A stretch of 44,258 nt of DNA from Limosilactobacillus rudii (GCF_014145455.1 NZ_JACIVB010000056.1:1-44258); one strand, 5' to 3'; shown: positions 17,406 to 26,292, counted from the first letter of the stretch. Translations and numbers: made by a program. Notes: a model not told the origin generated them from the letters alone.

Positions 17406-18788
17406 TTAGTAAATAATAACCGGCTCGTTTTGTTCAAGATCATGGTATGCTTGTCCGGCAACGCTTGGGTGCATGTTGATACAACCATGAGAACCGTCTT
17501 TCAAATAAGCAGTTTTAGACCAGTTGTTTCGCCAACTTGCATCGTGGAAACCACAACCAGTTTCGGTAAATGGTGACCAATAGTTAACCTTACTTGCATA
17601 ACTTGATCCATCATCGTTTTGTCCACGGAGGACTGATGGACTTTGCTGGTACATAATATACCAGACTCCCTTAGGCGTTTTGTTACCCTCATTATTGGTT
17701 CCGCTAACGATATCGGATTCTAGAACGCACTTGCCATCACGGTAGAAGTATGCTCGTTGATCGGCAAGCGAAACTTCAGCATAGGTATTTCCAATTCCAT
17801 TGTTGGTAGTAACATTGTAACCAAGACCAGTAGTGTTATAGCCGTTTCCCATCAGATCGTGGTCAGCCTTTACTTCTCTTTTTCCGTCAATAATTGCCTT
17901 GGTTAAAGAAGCAGCTGCTTTTTTCTCACTGATTTTCCAACCATATGATCCACCAGCAGCAGTTGTAATCTCTGTCCCAGCATGGGTCTTGAATTTGAAT
18001 GGCTTCCCTAGTGTAGCCTGTTTTTCATTAATTTCTTTTATATGTTTATTTAATGATGTGGTGTCGAAATTATACTTATTATTTTTGTAAGTAGCTTTCG
18101 TAATAATCTGGTTACTTGTTAAGTCGTATTTTTTATCTTGGACGAGGTAAGTAACCTTTTTTCCTTTTAGTTTGGCTAATTTTAGCTTTTCGTTTTGTAC
18201 TGTTTTACTATTAGCTTCAATTGGCTTTTCGTAGTGTAATGTAATGTTGATCTTAGCGCTACCAGCTTGATTGTCTAATTGGCTTAAGGCATTCTTCAAG
18301 TTGTATTTATTACCATTGACTGCTGGAATGACTGATACTTTTTCATTTTGGTAAATTGCGTAGGCATCAACGGGGGCCTTACGATTTTTATTTTGACGAC
18401 TGATTTCTTCGGTCACATTAGCTTTAGCTGCATCAAGGAGCTTTTCATCAAAGTTAGATGGCCTTATCGGTAGGTTGATCTTCTTATGTGAAGGAAATAG
18501 TGTGAATTGCTTCTTTAATGCTTGTGAAAATTTGTCTTCATCATTTGAAAAGTCAGGCTTTTGGGCTTTGCTTTGATAAACAAGTTTATTATCAACATAT
18601 ACTTTTGTTGCACCTGAAGTCTCTTTTACTTTATTAAAGGCTTGTTTTGCAGTAAGTCCGCCCACGGCAACGTTATTGATAGTCACGTTCTTGTTAAAAT
18701 GATTTTTTTGGTGGACAAACATACCGGCGATTATCACAACTAATAAAGCGGCAGCTCCAATTAACCAGTATTTAATATTTAAGCGCAT
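17406..18788 (-). CDS. L,D-transpeptidase with YkuD and PG_binding_4-type domains
   Basis: A 460-residue membrane-anchored wall enzyme that makes or exchanges 3-3 peptide cross-links, or anchors proteins. It has a single N-terminal TM (about 8-24), two repeats of the peptidoglycan-binding-4 type (about 35-310), and a YkuD catalytic domain (about 335-460). The catalytic motif is SHGCIN, with Cys436 and His434; a second His at 415 completes the site. The ATG at 18788 follows GAGGG; an upstream TTG is rejected. The Ldt architecture resembles the Enterococcus faecium Ldt(fm) and Lactobacillus homologues. It is monocistronic. Confidence 0.92.
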   Translation of the reverse strand: MRLNIKYWLIGAAALLVVIIAGMFVHQKNHFNKNVTINNVAVGGLTAKQAFNKVKETSGATKVYVDNKLVYQSKAQKPDFSNDEDKFSQALKKQFTLFPSHKKINLPIRPSNFDEKLLDAAKANVTEEISRQNKNRKAPVDAYAIYQNEKVSVIPAVNGNKYNLKNALSQLDNQAGSAKINITLHYEKPIEANSKTVQNEKLKLAKLKGKKVTYLVQDKKYDLTSNQIITKATYKNNKYNFDTTSLNKHIKEINEKQATLGKPFKFKTHAGTEITTAAGGSYGWKISEKKAAASLTKAIIDGKREVKADHDLMGNGYNTTGLGYNVTTNNGIGNTYAEVSLADQRAYFYRDGKCVLESDIVSGTNNEGNKTPKGVWYIMYQQSPSVLRGQNDDGSSYASKVNYWSPFTETGCGFHDASWRNNWSKTAYLKDGSHGCINMHPSVAGQAYHDLEQNEPVIIY

Positions 18789-18867
18789 TGTATCTTCCCT
18801 CAAATCGAAAATAATTACGTTCCTATCTTAGCACGTAAACCTAATAACACAATGGAAAAGTAGAATA

Positions 18868-19119
18868 TTATAGTTTTTGTCGTTCTTTTAAATAGCGATC
18901 GATTCCATCCAAAAGGAATTTAAAGAAGAGGCAGATATTTAGGAGGATAAATACCTTAAAGAAGACATACCAATTGATTATTTTTAATGAGAAGTGCATA
19001 AAGTCATAGATAATTACGAGTAAAATAAAAAGAATATTAGCTCGCAAAATATCTTTTGACCATTTATGATTGATAGTATAATGCCAAGTATTTATTAATA
19101 CCGAAAAAATTGTTTTCAT
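18868..19119 (-). CDS. Small membrane protein
   Basis: An 83-residue protein with two predicted transmembrane helices (about 25-43 and 50-70), basic ends and a Lys/Arg-rich C-terminus. The ATG follows GAGGATCC at a normal distance. It lies 19 bases downstream of a still smaller membrane peptide gene (19139-19219) on the same strand, so the two may form one transcript. No family recognised. Confidence 0.55.
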   Translation of the reverse strand: MKTIFSVLINTWHYTINHKWSKDILRANILFILLVIIYDFMHFSLKIINWYVFFKVFILLNICLFFKFLLDGIDRYLKERQKL

Positions 19120-19138
19120 AATGGATCCTCACAATGGA

Positions 19139-19219
19139 CTATAAAAAATTTGCATAGATGATAGCAACAATAAAGAAAAAGAGGGCAGTAAGATATGAAA
19201 CCTTAAGATTATCTCGCAT
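19139..19219 (-). CDS. Candidate 26-residue single-pass membrane peptide
   Basis: A short reading frame with ATG (complement of 19217-19219) and TAG (complement of 19139-19141). The peptide begins MRDNLKVSYLTALFFFIVAI and is almost entirely one transmembrane helix with a charged N-terminus. AGAAAGG precedes the ATG by about 8 bases. The following small membrane gene begins 19 bases after its stop. It could be a real small protein, a leader peptide or chance; no homologue is recalled. Confidence 0.4.
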   Translation of the reverse strand: MRDNLKVSYLTALFFFIVAIIYANFL

Positions 19220-19309
19220 TGTTAACGCCTTTCTAAAAGAAGATTGAATAAAAAATTCCCTGTAATTATAATAGTGATGTTTTGAATTATCTGTAAAGGA
19301 GAAATTAAT

Positions 19310-19966
19310 TTGAACTTACGAGTAAAACATTGGATTTATGGAATATTTTGCTTAGTAATAGCAATAATTGCAATTGGTCCAGAATTACACGCTGCTTCTA
19401 ATTCTGATGATAAAAAAGCAGTTGTTGAATCGCAAGTGAAAGAAGAATCGGTCAAAGGGAAAATGTCCCCTAGTAGTGAGGGGCATATGCGAACGCCAAT
19501 TGACTGGCATAAGTCATCAGAGACGATTCCTTACCCCGATTTAAGTAAAGTAAAGAATTTTTGGGTTAAAGTAGATTTAAAAAAGAATCGGACCTACTTA
19601 TATGATGGTTCAAAGATTATTTATACGATGTACAGTACTGGCGGAATTTATGAAAAGGATTCTAAAACAGGTAAGATGAAGAGTGCTACGCCAACTGGGA
19701 CCTTTTATGTTCAGCAAGAACGTGGAGATAACTTCTTTAATCAGTCCTTAAAAGAAGGAGCCAATTATTACGTTTCATGGAAGAATCATGGTGAGTACCT
19801 TTTTCATAGTGTTCCAACCAAAGCAGATGGTCAATATAACGAAAAAGAAGCTGCCAAGTTAGGTAAGACCCAGGGATCACATGGGTGTATACGGCTTTCA
19901 ATCCCCGATGCACAATGGATGGAGCATAATTTGCCAGTAGGTACCAAAGTTGAAATCGTGGGCTAA
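19310..19966 (+). CDS. Secreted L,D-transpeptidase (YkuD)
   Basis: A 218-residue enzyme with an N-terminal signal or anchor (about 8-28), a short polar linker and a YkuD domain (about 85-218). The catalytic motif is SHGCIRL with Cys193, His191 and Arg195, and the second histidine is H166 in YLFHS. It starts at TTG (19310) after AAGGAGA with an 8-base gap. It is divergent from the small membrane genes at 18868-19219, and its last four bases overlap the convergent gene at 19963. It is a second, domain-minimal paralogue of the enzyme at 17406. Confidence 0.9.
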   Translation: MNLRVKHWIYGIFCLVIAIIAIGPELHAASNSDDKKAVVESQVKEESVKGKMSPSSEGHMRTPIDWHKSSETIPYPDLSKVKNFWVKVDLKKNRTYLYDGSKIIYTMYSTGGIYEKDSKTGKMKSATPTGTFYVQQERGDNFFNQSLKEGANYYVSWKNHGEYLFHSVPTKADGQYNEKEAAKLGKTQGSHGCIRLSIPDAQWMEHNLPVGTKVEIVG

Positions 19967-20163
19967 GTTCGTAAAACAAGTATTTTTAGCCCAATCAGGA
20001 TTAAGTTGATGATTACAAGGCAACCTATTCCTTGGAGCAGGGATACTCTAACGAGGGGAAGAAAGTAGGCAATAAGGTTATAGCAAATCATCACAATAAT
20101 TAGAAGTAAGTCATTGCCTAGCAAATGGTTAAAAAAACGGCCTTGTGATAATCTTGCAAGCAT
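19963..20163 (-). CDS. Small membrane protein coupled to the YkuD-like pseudoenzyme
   Basis: A 66-residue protein with two hydrophobic helices (about 17-36 and 42-62). Its AAGGAGG ribosome binding site lies inside the last codons of the preceding gene (20165-20746), and its ATG begins one base after that gene's TAA. This close spacing points to translational coupling. Its 3' end overlaps the convergent L,D-transpeptidase by four bases. Function unknown; it may anchor or stabilise the upstream protein. Confidence 0.6.
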   Translation of the reverse strand: MLARLSQGRFFNHLLGNDLLLIIVMICYNLIAYFLPLVRVSLLQGIGCLVIINLILIGLKILVLRT

Positions 20164-20164
20164 T

Positions 20165-20746
20165 TTAATAGTCCTCCTTAATTAATAACGGGGTGTTTTC
20201 AGGAATACCTTGAAGCCATTTGGCATCTGGCTTGGACACTTGAATTGTGTTTTTAATTGGTGGTATTTTTTGTAGGCAACGAGGGACATGGTGGTTATCC
20301 ATATCCGTAAGTGGAGTTTCAATATAGTTACCGTTGCTGATACCAAGCCAGTATTTAGCAGTTGCTTGCTGTGAACCGCTGATATGGTAAATTTGTTGCC
20401 CGCGTGCATGGAGAATACGAAGTGGGTGATTTTGCGCTGGTAAATTTACTTGGGCGTGAATGATATAAAGAACATGGTGGTTTTTGGTATCAACGACGAA
20501 AATTTTATGGGGCTTTTTAAGGGCAATAAGCGCTAGTTGTTTTTTCTCAATCTTGGGATACGTCCATTTTTCTGATGCGCGGTGGGTATTTGGCGAACGG
20601 AGCCGATTATAACTGATGATTTGACTTGCTCTAGAAGCTTGAGGAATAAAATTACCAGTATGGTATGTATAAATATTAAAGATAAAAACAAAAATGAAGA
20701 ATAGGCTAATCGATATAATGAGCATGTGTTTTAGTTCTTTATTCAT
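20165..20746 (-). CDS. Degenerate YkuD-like membrane protein (likely pseudoenzyme)
   Basis: A 193-residue protein with one N-terminal TM (about 8-28). Its C-terminal part aligns by eye with the neighbouring L,D-transpeptidase: KNTIQVSKPDAKWLQGIP matches HGCIRLSIPDAQWMEHNLP, so catalytic His-Gly-Cys has become Lys-Asn-Thr (165-167) and Arg has become Gln. The region ISNGNYIETPLT aligns with WKNHGEYLFHSVP, where the second histidine is also lost. The fold seems kept while the active site is gone, so it may bind peptidoglycan or regulate the active paralogue. It is divergent from dacA and coupled to the small membrane gene at 19963. Confidence 0.7.
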   Translation of the reverse strand: MNKELKHMLIISISLFFIFVFIFNIYTYHTGNFIPQASRASQIISYNRLRSPNTHRASEKWTYPKIEKKQLALIALKKPHKIFVVDTKNHHVLYIIHAQVNLPAQNHPLRILHARGQQIYHISGSQQATAKYWLGISNGNYIETPLTDMDNHHVPRCLQKIPPIKNTIQVSKPDAKWLQGIPENTPLLIKEDY

Positions 20747-20816
20747 AACAAATTCCTTTATTATTTATTACTAAGTTTATCTTACCGTACTTGAAGGACA
20801 TAGGAGAATAGATTTC

Positions 20817-22046
20817 ATGAAAAAATTCACAATTTTTATTTTATCCTTATTTACCGTACTGACTTTAAGCGCGCAAACGGTAATGGCTAGTAATCGAATT
20901 GATGCTTCAGCGGCGATAATGGCCGATGCGTCAACCGGGCAAATTATTTATAAACAAAATGCAGATAAACCTCTACCTGTTGCTTCAATCACCAAACTAC
21001 TAACTATTTTGGTAATTGAGGATGAAATCCAACAAAAACAGCTTTCATGGGATACGCAAGTTAAAATAACCCCAGAGATTGCTGAAATTTCTAATGATCC
21101 CTCCTATTCAACGATTGGCCTAAAAGAAGGTCAGTCTTATTCCGTGCGGACGCTTATTAATGCAGCATTAGTTAAATCTGCTGATGGGGCAACTGTTGCC
21201 TTAGCAAGTGCTACTGGTGATGGAACAGATGAGTTTAACTTAAAAATGATGCAGAAAGCTAAAAAAATCGGAATGACTAATACAAATATTGTTAACTCGG
21301 TTGGGTTAGACAATGGTGACATGAAAAGCTTCAAATTAGCTGACCTTCCTAGTAATGCTTCAAATACGATGAGTGCTCGAGATGTTGCTATTTTGTCGCA
21401 GTATCTTGTAAAACATTATCCAGAGCTTTTGCAGATTACAGCACAAAAGCAGGCTAAGTTTCAGATCTCAAAAGGTCAAGTAAAAGTAGAGCAAAATCTA
21501 AATAAGATGTTACCAGGAGACCAATATACGGTAAAAGGGGTGACGATTGATGGCCTTAAGACTGGTACATCCGATAGCGCGGGCGCTTGCTTTGCTAGTA
21601 CAGGAAAATATCGGGGACATCGGATTGTTACTGTCGTTCTTCATTCAAAGGGGGATGATAAGGATAATCGCTTTAAAGCTACCCAGGAACTATATAAAAT
21701 TTTGAAAAATGAGGAACACCTTCAAGATATTAAGGTGCCCGCTTCTGTAACGACACGTAGGGTTGCCGATGGAGCAGCGAGAACAATGGAATTAGGGCCA
21801 CGTCAAGTGACAATTTGGAGCCCTTATGATACTAAGACAAATTATACGATTGGAACCGAATATAAGAAAAATCTTTTAGATAAAAAGAAACGTTTGACCG
21901 CTCCAATATGGAAAGGTGAACGTGTCGGGAGTTTGCGGATAACAAGTGACCAATTAGAGACTCTGAATGGTGAACCGCTAGTGTATTCTTTGTATAGCGC
22001 GGATGATGTGCGGCGGGGGAATTTTTGGCAACGATTGTTACATTAA
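20817..22046 (+). CDS. dacA: D-alanyl-D-alanine carboxypeptidase (PBP5-like)
   Basis: A 409-residue secreted low-molecular-weight PBP that trims the terminal D-Ala of stem peptides and so makes the tetrapeptide donors L,D-transpeptidases use. It has a signal peptide to about Ala24. The catalytic SITK tetrad is at 57-60 and KTG at 248-250. The second motif, normally SxN, reads SAD (121-123), so Asn is replaced by Asp. A C-terminal PBP5_C-like domain follows. TAGGAGA precedes the ATG. Its position beside three YkuD-type genes fits its biochemical role. Confidence 0.9.
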   Translation: MKKFTIFILSLFTVLTLSAQTVMASNRIDASAAIMADASTGQIIYKQNADKPLPVASITKLLTILVIEDEIQQKQLSWDTQVKITPEIAEISNDPSYSTIGLKEGQSYSVRTLINAALVKSADGATVALASATGDGTDEFNLKMMQKAKKIGMTNTNIVNSVGLDNGDMKSFKLADLPSNASNTMSARDVAILSQYLVKHYPELLQITAQKQAKFQISKGQVKVEQNLNKMLPGDQYTVKGVTIDGLKTGTSDSAGACFASTGKYRGHRIVTVVLHSKGDDKDNRFKATQELYKILKNEEHLQDIKVPASVTTRRVADGAARTMELGPRQVTIWSPYDTKTNYTIGTEYKKNLLDKKKRLTAPIWKGERVGSLRITSDQLETLNGEPLVYSLYSADDVRRGNFWQRLLH

Positions 22047-22061
22047 CAAAGGGGAATGATG

Positions 22062-22916
22062 ATGAAAAAGAGCTATCGTGGAATTCTAGCGACGATAATA
22101 GTCGTCATTGTTGCAATAGTTGGTAGTGCAGTTTGGCATCAACAAAAACATAGTAAATATATTCAATCGACGACGCCAACTTTATTTTTCCATGGTGGTG
22201 GCAGTAGTTATCATGCTGAAGAGCAAATGGTAAACGCAGCTAAAAAAGCTGGTGTTACTAATACTATCCTTCGGGCAAACGTTGATCGAACGGGCAAAGT
22301 TACTTTACATGGTTCAATGCATAAAGGAGCAATTAATCCAATCGTTGAAGTAAACTATGAGAATAATCGTCAACTGGATTTTAATAAGCACGGCGAGTAC
22401 GCAACAAATGTCGTTACCGCGTTACAAAGACGGTATAAGATTACCAAAATTAATATGGTAGGTCATTCCCTGGGAAATATTTCGATTATTTATTACATGT
22501 TGCAAAATGGTCAAAATCCCCAAATGCCCCAGTTACAAAAGCAGGTTGATATTGCGGGACATTTTGCAGGATTGACATTTAAGCAGGTTCCTACTGCTAT
22601 CCAGCAACCGGCAGGGATGAAACTTAATAAAGATGGTAAACCGAATAAAATGAATGCTACTTATCAACAAATGACGCGCGCACGTCAAACATATCCTAAA
22701 GGGAAGGTAGCCGTCCTTAATATTATTGGAGATATTGGTAACCATACCGATGGACGGGTTGATAATATTTCTTCTTTATCGCTTAAATATTTAGTTGGTT
22801 CGCGTGCAAAATCATACCGCGTTCTCAAGATTACCGGGAAGGACGCTCAACACTCAAAACTACATGATAATGCGCAAGTAGACAAAGCGCTAATTAACTT
22901 TTTATGGGGAAAATAG
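22062..22916 (+). CDS. Alpha/beta hydrolase, DUF915 family, membrane-anchored
   Basis: A 284-residue protein with an N-terminal TM anchor and an outward alpha/beta hydrolase domain. The nucleophile elbow GHSLG follows KINMVG, and the oxyanion region reads FFHGGG near the N-terminus. DUF915 proteins are common in Firmicutes and of unknown substrate, probably esterases acting at the cell surface. Three ATG codons occur in a row at 22056, 22059 and 22062; I chose the third because AAAGGGG (22048-22054) is 7 bases before it. It follows dacA by 15 bases and is probably in one operon with it. Confidence 0.85.
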   Translation: MKKSYRGILATIIVVIVAIVGSAVWHQQKHSKYIQSTTPTLFFHGGGSSYHAEEQMVNAAKKAGVTNTILRANVDRTGKVTLHGSMHKGAINPIVEVNYENNRQLDFNKHGEYATNVVTALQRRYKITKINMVGHSLGNISIIYYMLQNGQNPQMPQLQKQVDIAGHFAGLTFKQVPTAIQQPAGMKLNKDGKPNKMNATYQQMTRARQTYPKGKVAVLNIIGDIGNHTDGRVDNISSLSLKYLVGSRAKSYRVLKITGKDAQHSKLHDNAQVDKALINFLWGK

Positions 22917-22962
22917 CCAAAAATTATAGGCAAAATATTATTTAAACTAAAAGAGAGAACAC

Positions 22963-23868
22963 ATGTTAAAAATAGACAATGTATCAAAAAGCTTTTCTAA
23001 CGTTTTAGCAGTAAAAAACTTGAGCTTTGAGGTTAAGCGAGGCGAAGTAGTAGGGGTAGTCGGACAAAATGGAGCTGGTAAGTCCACAACATTCAAAATG
23101 ATTTTAAACTTTCTTTCGCCAGATGCCGGTGAGATAACTATAAACTCTAAAAAGCTAAAAAATGATTTTTTAGATAATATTGGATATTTGCCAGAAGAAC
23201 GTGGCTTATATTTAGATATGACTATCAAACAGCAGGTATTATATTTTGCTCAATTGCATAATTATAGTAAAACGAAGGCGAGTAAAGAATTATCTTATTG
23301 GTTGGAGCGTTTAGCAGTAAAAGGTACTGAACGTACATTAATAAAAAATCTATCGAAAGGTAATCAGCAGAAGGTTCAATTGATTACAACACTAATTCAT
23401 AAACCGAAGATAGTAATACTTGATGAGCCTTTTTCAGGGTTAGACCCAGTAAATATTAGCCTTTTAATTAAGATTGTAAAACAATTAAAAAAAGAAGGAA
23501 CAGCAGTTATCTTTTCTTCACATAATATGAATAATGTAACAGAGGTTTCTGATAAAATTCTTATGTTAGTAAACGGTGAACAAAAGCTGTATGGGCCAGT
23601 TAACCAAGTTAGATCGAAATTTGAAAAAAATAAGGTTTACTTAGAAGGTATCTTTAATACATTAAGTCCTTCAAATTTTTCAGGGATACTCAATCAAAAA
23701 GATGATTTTCCAGGTAAAGTATTAACATTTAATTCAGAAGAAAATGCAAGAAAAGCTATTAAAAAGGCTAAGGCAGAACCGTCATTAACGGGTTATCGTT
23801 TGTTAGAGCCAACTCTTGATGATATTTTTAGAAGGATTATTAAGGAGGAGGCTATGAAAAATGCATAA
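22963..23868 (+). CDS. ABC exporter ATPase, NatA-like
   Basis: A 301-residue ATPase. Walker A GQNGAGKST is at 34-42, the signature LSKGNQQK replaces the common LSGGQ, Walker B VILDEP follows, and the C-terminal extension is typical of NatA/DrrA-type subunits. It overlaps the permease start by 8 bases. Codon and base usage is clearly more A/T-rich than that of the neighbouring genes. The pair probably exports sodium or a small toxic compound, as in NatAB, but the substrate is not shown. Confidence 0.88.
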   Translation: MLKIDNVSKSFSNVLAVKNLSFEVKRGEVVGVVGQNGAGKSTTFKMILNFLSPDAGEITINSKKLKNDFLDNIGYLPEERGLYLDMTIKQQVLYFAQLHNYSKTKASKELSYWLERLAVKGTERTLIKNLSKGNQQKVQLITTLIHKPKIVILDEPFSGLDPVNISLLIKIVKQLKKEGTAVIFSSHNMNNVTEVSDKILMLVNGEQKLYGPVNQVRSKFEKNKVYLEGIFNTLSPSNFSGILNQKDDFPGKVLTFNSEENARKAIKKAKAEPSLTGYRLLEPTLDDIFRRIIKEEAMKNA

Positions 23869-25093
23869 AATATTTGTAGTAGCAAAAATGGTTTTTAAAA
23901 AGAGAGTTCTATCGCCAACATATTATTGGATGATATTAGCCCCTATCCTTTTAATAGTCATTGGAATTGGATTCACTAAATATATTGATAATCAAAATTC
24001 AGATCATAAAGCAATAATTGCTGTTGTAGCAGATAAAAATATACAAGAGGCATTAAAAAAACAAAAAGCTTCAACATATAAAGTCAACTCTAAGATTAAT
24101 ACCCATAATAAGAATAAGTTAAAAATTGATTTAGCTGACGGTGTAGTTGATGGAATTATATATATTAATAACGATTTTTCTAAAGTAGATTATAAATATA
24201 ATGCAAGTACTGATTCAAGCGATCCAACTAATGAGTTAAAGAAAAACATAACATTGCTTAAATCACAATACATGGCAAGCAATGCAGGCCTCAGTGAAAA
24301 TCAATGGCAAAATATTATAAAAGATGTAAAAGTACGGAAGGAAAATGTTAATTATGATGGTAATACAGTTAAATTAAATAACTCAGAATCTGCACAATAT
24401 TTTAGCGAATTCGCAGTTATTATTGCATTTTTCTTTTTAACTAGTTACATAAGCATAACGGGTGCTGAGATTGGAAATGAAAAGGGAAATCATTTAATTG
24501 AAGGTTTGACAGCAGCCATTCCAGCAGATAAACATTATGCTGGAAAAATGATAGGAATTTTTTACTTGATAGGATTTCAATTAATTATATATAGTGTGCT
24601 GGGAGGACTAGGATATTTAATTTTAAAAAATATGCATAAACAATTCATAGATTTAAATAAATATCTAAGTGGAATAAGCGCACAATATATAATTGTAGTT
24701 GTGATGTTAACAGTTGTATCATTAGCGTTATACATCTTTCTAGCAGCTATTTTTGCTTCATTTGTCTCAAAAGTCGAGGATATTTCACAAGCTACAAGTA
24801 GTGTTGCAAGCTTAATGTTAATTCCATATTTTTTAAGTTTCCTTACTCAAAGCAATCCAAACTTAGCAATCTCAAAGATATTGTCTTATGTTCCATATAT
24901 GAGTCAAGGATTAATGCCAGTGCGAATTGCAAGAGGAGCCGCAACTTATAGAGATGGTTATATTTCGTTGTTGATTTCTATTGTATGTGTGATAATAATG
25001 TACCTATTTTCTGCAAAAGTATATAAAAATAATGTTTTTTCCTATAGTAGTGAAACACCTGTAAGAGCAATACTAAAGCGGGTTACAAAATAG
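23861..25093 (+). CDS. ABC-2 type permease, NatB-like
   Basis: A 410-residue membrane subunit. One N-terminal TM (about 21-40) is followed by an extracellular domain of about 150 residues and five or six C-terminal TMs. The segment GAEIGNEKGNHLIEGLTAA lies in the cytoplasmic loop after the second TM, as in NatB and other ABC-2 permeases. GGAGG inside the ATPase gene precedes the ATG, and the reading frames overlap. It ends before a strong bidirectional terminator. Confidence 0.88.
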   Translation: MHKIFVVAKMVFKKRVLSPTYYWMILAPILLIVIGIGFTKYIDNQNSDHKAIIAVVADKNIQEALKKQKASTYKVNSKINTHNKNKLKIDLADGVVDGIIYINNDFSKVDYKYNASTDSSDPTNELKKNITLLKSQYMASNAGLSENQWQNIIKDVKVRKENVNYDGNTVKLNNSESAQYFSEFAVIIAFFFLTSYISITGAEIGNEKGNHLIEGLTAAIPADKHYAGKMIGIFYLIGFQLIIYSVLGGLGYLILKNMHKQFIDLNKYLSGISAQYIIVVVMLTVVSLALYIFLAAIFASFVSKVEDISQATSSVASLMLIPYFLSFLTQSNPNLAISKILSYVPYMSQGLMPVRIARGAATYRDGYISLLISIVCVIIMYLFSAKVYKNNVFSYSSETPVRAILKRVTK

Positions 25094-25098
25094 TAATA

Positions 25099-25139
25099 AA
25101 AAACCATTAGTATTCAAAGACTGAACGCTAATGGTTTTT
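25099..25139. terminator. Bidirectional terminator between the ABC operon and gldA
   Basis: AAAAACCATTAG (25099-25110) pairs perfectly with CTAATGGTTTTT (25128-25139). Confidence 0.9.
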
Positions 25140-25170
25140 GTGTATTTCACTAAAATTATAAATAACTATT

Positions 25171-26292
25171 TTACATCCGACTGTGATGACAGCGATGATT
25201 GCTTAAAAATTGCTTACTATAAGCATCGACGGCACGGAGAGCTTGTGCTACGTCATCAGGAGTAACTGCAAACGGTAAACGATCAATTGTGTCTTGCTCT
25301 GAGCAAGCGGCTTCTCCAGCCTTAAGTAATTTTTCATCGGAAACATTCTCAAGGTGAAGGTCAGCCAGGGTTGTTGGTAATCCTAATGATAAGATGAATT
25401 GGAAATATTTATTATAACGTTCCTTATCGGCACCTTCGAGCATCAATTGCGTCAGTGTTCCATAAGCAACTTTTTCACCGTGAGTTAAATCGTGCGTTTC
25501 TTCAAGAATAGTTAACCCATCATGAATTGCGTGGGCACCTGATAAACCGCCACTTTCGAAACCAAGACCACTCATGAGGGTGTTTGCTTCAATAATCTTA
25601 TTGAGTGCTGGTGTAACAACATGGCCCTGGGTAGCAGTTACAGCGAGGTGAGCGTAGTCAAATAGGGTATCTTCACACTTTTGAGCAATCGCATTACCAA
25701 CTAATGTTTGTTTTTCACCAAGCATTGTATCACTATTAGCCTGAGCAACGGCTTGGGCTTCAACATTTGTAGCAAGAGCATCCGCAATTCCAGAAATTAA
25801 CATACGAACAGGCCCGCCTGCAATAACTTGAGTGTCAACCAATACTAAGTCGGGATTTTGGTTATAGAATCGGTAGTGGTCAAAGCCACCATCATCAGTA
25901 TAGATAACCGAAAGCCGTGAACAAGGGGCATCATTTGAAGCAAGGGTTGGCATGATTACTACTGGTAAGTGTAAGTTATCAGCGATGGCTTTCGCCGTGT
26001 CAACTGTTTTTCCGCCACCGAGGCCGTAAATTACTGAGACATTATTTTCTTTACCAATAGCGGTTACGCGGTCAACTTCATTAGTTGATGATTCTCCATT
26101 AAATTGGACGCGGGTAACGTCGTAGCCATTATCTTGTAAGTATTTTTCAAACTTTTGACCAACGATTTTATAAACCGTATTTCCCGCTAATAGTAACGGC
26201 TTTTTACCAAAGTTCTGTAAATACTTATCACTTTCAAAAAGAACATCTTTGCCTTGAATATAAGACGATGGTGAACCGAACTCTTCAACCAT
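25171..26292 (-). CDS. gldA: Glycerol dehydrogenase
   Basis: A 373-residue iron/zinc-type dehydrogenase that interconverts glycerol (and vicinal diols) and dihydroxyacetone with NAD. The NAD loop GLGGGK lies at about 90-95. Metal ligands fall where expected: D171 (GIADAL), H254 (GAHAIHDGL) and H271 (THGEK). The ATG at 26292 follows GGAGGG, and an in-frame TTG upstream is rejected. The C-terminal tail (SNHRCHHSRM) looks unusual beside the family's usual ending and may reflect a late frameshift. In L. reuteri such enzymes are linked with glycerol and propanediol metabolism. Monocistronic. Confidence 0.93.
   Translation of the reverse strand: MVEEFGSPSSYIQGKDVLFESDKYLQNFGKKPLLLAGNTVYKIVGQKFEKYLQDNGYDVTRVQFNGESSTNEVDRVTAIGKENNVSVIYGLGGGKTVDTAKAIADNLHLPVVIMPTLASNDAPCSRLSVIYTDDGGFDHYRFYNQNPDLVLVDTQVIAGGPVRMLISGIADALATNVEAQAVAQANSDTMLGEKQTLVGNAIAQKCEDTLFDYAHLAVTATQGHVVTPALNKIIEANTLMSGLGFESGGLSGAHAIHDGLTILEETHDLTHGEKVAYGTLTQLMLEGADKERYNKYFQFILSLGLPTTLADLHLENVSDEKLLKAGEAACSEQDTIDRLPFAVTPDDVAQALRAVDAYSKQFLSNHRCHHSRM

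Noticed and set aside
22947-23228. Minus-strand frame opposite the NatA-like ATPase
   Set aside because: Antisense shadow of a well-conserved ATPase; no RBS.
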